Below are positions 61,703-64,000 of a stretch of 64,000 nt of DNA, piece by piece (position 1 is the first letter of the stretch; every line of letters begins with the position of its first letter). The notes below the pieces were generated by a model that saw only the letters and a list, made by a program, of their open reading frames with translations, was not told the DNA's origin and did no database searches. Location: NCBI GenBank assembly GCA_036245525.1, contig BTPG01000001.1:182077250-182141249 (forward strand). The letters run 5' to 3'. Origin of the DNA: Semisulcospira habei. Its lineage: Eukaryota > Mollusca > Gastropoda > Semisulcospiridae. Made by a program: the position numbers and the translations under genes.

Positions 61703-64000
61703 ATGACGGACAATGTTCAAAACCCTGGCTCATCTAGTTTAAGAAACGTGTTTCACACAACAAACTTGCCTATATCCAATACTAATAATGTTTACGAATC
61801 AATAGAAAACTCTTTTTCTGTCATACAACAAAATCTTCTTACAGGCAGTGTGAAGATTCAGATTGTTGCGAAAATCGAATTCACTAGGGTGGACGGCGAG
61901 GTGATTGTATCGTACATATCAACAAGACAACACACTGTTAACACAAGAAGAGAACCGGAGGTGGAGAACGTGTTTAGAGACAGACTATTACCAGACTTTC
62001 TCCAGGCGATTGACAGTGCAAAAATGAAGGGGTCTGGCTGGCACGAAGGGCATGTACATGAACTACAATTAAAGCAGTCTAGGTATCATCCCATATTAGG
62101 TAAAGCATGGTTGCCACTGCCAACAGAAGTTTCGAACAAGAAGGCAGTCGTCAACATACAGAACAATGACAATTTCTGTTTCATGTGGTGCGTACTTGCT
62201 AAACTACACTTTGTGAGGTCAAGACCAGATCGCGTATCTAACTACATCAAATTTGTAAATGAACTCAACTTTAGTGGCATTGAGTCCCCTGTTAAAATAG
62301 AAGACATAGATTTGTTTGAAAAACTAAATCCTGGTATATCTGTGAATGTGTTTGTGTGGGATAATAATGCTGAGAACAAGTTACAGCCAATTAGAGTATC
62401 CCCAATTGCCCCAACCTATGGTCAGTCAGAAGATAAACATGTTGACATGTTGCTAATCGGCGATGACAATAACTTCCACTACACAATTATCAGGAATATG
62501 TCACGTCTAATTCATTCACATACAACAAAACACAATGGCAAACAGGAAGTTTGTAAGAGATGTTTACAAAGATTCTCCTCCATAAACGTAGCGCACAAAC
62601 ATGTTTTACACTGCAGGTCAGCTGATGACATACAAACAGTACTTAAGTATCCAGATCCTGGTAGTCAAGTGTATTTTAAGAACTATGGGAATCAGCAAAA
62701 GCTGCCGTTCGTAGTATACGCTGATTTTGAATCCCTGGTTGTTCAATTTGAAGGTCCTGTTCCAGAGTCATTACCAAAGACTATAAAACTAAGTGACCAA
62801 GTGGTGTGTTCTTTTGGATACATTATTGTTAGGTCAGACGGTGTGCATACAGAACCTGTTATTTACAGGGGTGAAAATGCAGCATGCCTGTTTTTAACAG
62901 AAATGAGACATCTGTACAGTCAGGTAGTACAATATCTCACAACATGTCAGATGCCTTTGGTGATGACAGAAGAAGACAAACTAAAATTTGATACAGCTGA
63001 GAAGTGTTGGATTTGTGAACAGCCTTTAGGATGTGATAAAGTTCGTGACCACGATCACATAACTGGATGTTACAGAGGAGCTGCTCATGGTGATTGTAAC
63101 TTGAAATTAAAAATAGATCCTAAGACATACAAGTTACCAATCTTTTTCCACAATCTCAAAGGGTATGATTCACACATCATCATGCAGGCTGTAGATGAGT
63201 CATACAAAAACATTAGTTGTATTGCACAGACAACTGAGAAATACTTGACTTTTAGGTTAGATAAATTAGCATTTTATGACTCCATGCAACATTTGTCTTT
63301 AGGGTTGGCTAGTCTGGCAGAAGGACTGACTGAGTATCCAATAACAAGTAAATATTTTGAACCAGACTTGATTAAGAAAGGTGTGTATCCATATGAGTAC
63401 ATTGATCACTGGGTTGTGTTTGAAGAAACAAGACTGCCACCAAAAGAGAAATTTTATTCCACACTAACTGGAAAAGGCATTTCCGACTCTGAATATCAAC
63501 ATGCACTTGATGCGTGGGGGAAGTTGGGGTGTCAGACAATTGGTGACTACCACGACCAGTACTTGAAAGCTGACGTTTGCTTGCTAGCAGATGTATTTGA
63601 AAGTTACCGTGAGAAGGGTTTGTTACACTACAGACTTGACCCTGCTTGTTACATCACTAGTCCTGGCATGACATGGGATGCATTTTTGAAATCCAGTAAG
63701 ATATTTATAGACCTGTTGTCTGATCGTACGATGGGTGAAATGGTGGAACGCGGATTGAGGGCAGGCATTAGTATTGCATCGAACAATTACGCCATAGCCA
63801 ACAACAAATATTTGGACGGCCCGGACTTTGACCCCTCAAGCCCTGGGTCAAGGTCATTCATTACGTACCTTGACGCTAACAATTTGTATGGGTTCGCAAT
63901 GTGTGAATTATTGCCTTTGAAAAACTTTTGTCTGTATGATTTGTCACAGTATGACATAACAGACATAACAAACAATATTATGAATCATGACCGAAACGAC
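61703..64000 (+). CDS. POLB: Polinton protein-primed DNA polymerase B, 5' part
   Basis: 766 codons open to the window edge, from the ATG at 61703 (CAAATAAAAATG). N-terminal module with NNDNFCFMWCVLAKLH (about 155-170) and HYTIIRNMSRLIHSH (about 259), zinc-finger-like CKRCLQRFSSINVAHKHVLH (about 283), ExoI VVYADFESL (about 340), ExoII FFHNLKGYDSH (about 483), ExoIII YHDQYLKADVC (about 615), and polymerase motif A YLDANNLYGFA (about 721). Motifs B and C lie outside. The N-terminus differs from Polinton 1 (no MDNHQRL; a longer polar leader). Replicates the element by protein priming, by family knowledge. Confidence 0.92.
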   Translation, partial: MTDNVQNPGSSSLRNVFHTTNLPISNTNNVYESIENSFSVIQQNLLTGSVKIQIVAKIEFTRVDGEVIVSYISTRQHTVNTRREPEVENVFRDRLLPDFLQAIDSAKMKGSGWHEGHVHELQLKQSRYHPILGKAWLPLPTEVSNKKAVVNIQNNDNFCFMWCVLAKLHFVRSRPDRVSNYIKFVNELNFSGIESPVKIEDIDLFEKLNPGISVNVFVWDNNAENKLQPIRVSPIAPTYGQSEDKHVDMLLIGDDNNFHYTIIRNMSRLIHSHTTKHNGKQEVCKRCLQRFSSINVAHKHVLHCRSADDIQTVLKYPDPGSQVYFKNYGNQQKLPFVVYADFESLVVQFEGPVPESLPKTIKLSDQVVCSFGYIIVRSDGVHTEPVIYRGENAACLFLTEMRHLYSQVVQYLTTCQMPLVMTEEDKLKFDTAEKCWICEQPLGCDKVRDHDHITGCYRGAAHGDCNLKLKIDPKTYKLPIFFHNLKGYDSHIIMQAVDESYKNISCIAQTTEKYLTFRLDKLAFYDSMQHLSLGLASLAEGLTEYPITSKYFEPDLIKKGVYPYEYIDHWVVFEETRLPPKEKFYSTLTGKGISDSEYQHALDAWGKLGCQTIGDYHDQYLKADVCLLADVFESYREKGLLHYRLDPACYITSPGMTWDAFLKSSKIFIDLLSDRTMGEMVERGLRAGISIASNNYAIANNKYLDGPDFDPSSPGSRSFITYLDANNLYGFAMCELLPLKNFCLYDLSQYDITDITNNIMNHDRND

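Larger units (their letters stand above)
52785..64000 (-). mobile_element. Polinton/Maverick element 2, inverted relative to element 1, runs off the window
   Basis: Gene order from left to right is the mirror of Polinton 1: micro-ORF, E, D, mCP, C, A, MCP, ATPase, X, PolB. The proposed end at 52785 starts AGAGAGGGGGGATATGGG, resembling the AGAGATAG...ATATG start of element 1, and it interrupts a LINE reading frame at GRPKK. The other end is outside the window, so TIR and target duplication are unverified. All complete genes seen are open, so this copy is younger or better preserved. Confidence 0.85.

Overview
The window is animal nuclear DNA, most likely lophotrochozoan and plausibly a gastropod mollusc (low confidence on the taxon). 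Evidence: short exons with GT/AG splice sites on the minus strand, very repeat-rich introns, LINE, DIRS and SINE-like retroelements, palindromic MITEs, and two Polinton/Maverick-type virus-like elements. I see no bacterial gene organisation, CRISPR array, rRNA or tRNA.

Host gene (minus strand): seven exons, at 24152-23928, 22665-22485, 19927-19743, 19348-19223, 9271-9120, 4388-4286 and 3752-3522, have consistent splice phases throughout. Together they encode leucine-rich repeats followed by a region resembling a Roc GTPase with a degenerate P-loop (a ROCO-like protein; the family is inferred). An exon at 50066-49838 is phase-compatible and may lie upstream; if so, Polinton 1 sits in an intron. 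The introns are filled with minisatellites. Two arrays, next to exons 4388-4286 and 19927-19743, are tandem copies of the exon's own 3' splice site plus its first coding bases.

Other elements before 27 kb: a 2.5 kb foldback element (106-2629) around a 48-bp minisatellite; a decayed DIRS-like tyrosine-recombinase retrotransposon (9383-15657) with inverted terminal repeats and an internal complementary region; LINE remnants; two families of palindromic MITEs, one TTAA-flanked and piggyBac-like; and a SINE-like family with 12-14 bp target duplications.

Polinton 1 (27784-48521, 20.7 kb) has 247-bp, nearly identical terminal inverted repeats and a 5-bp GTACC target duplication. It encodes a small-gene block, integrase, protein-primed type B DNA polymerase, packaging ATPase, double-jelly-roll major capsid protein, penton-like minor capsid protein and several conserved unknown proteins. 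Five later insertions add about 4.9 kb; four of them interrupt genes.

Polinton 2 (from about 52785 to beyond the window end) lies in the opposite orientation, appears to have entered a LINE, and has the same gene order with every visible gene open. The shared layout is compact: divergent genes 24-40 bp apart, tail-to-tail overlaps, and A-rich start contexts of the AATAAAAATG type. Both copies carry, after the last capsid-block gene, a very short reading frame ending in a PSAP motif; in Polinton 2 it is directly overlapped by a PPEY motif. These are the two classical ESCRT/NEDD4-recruiting late-domain signatures.
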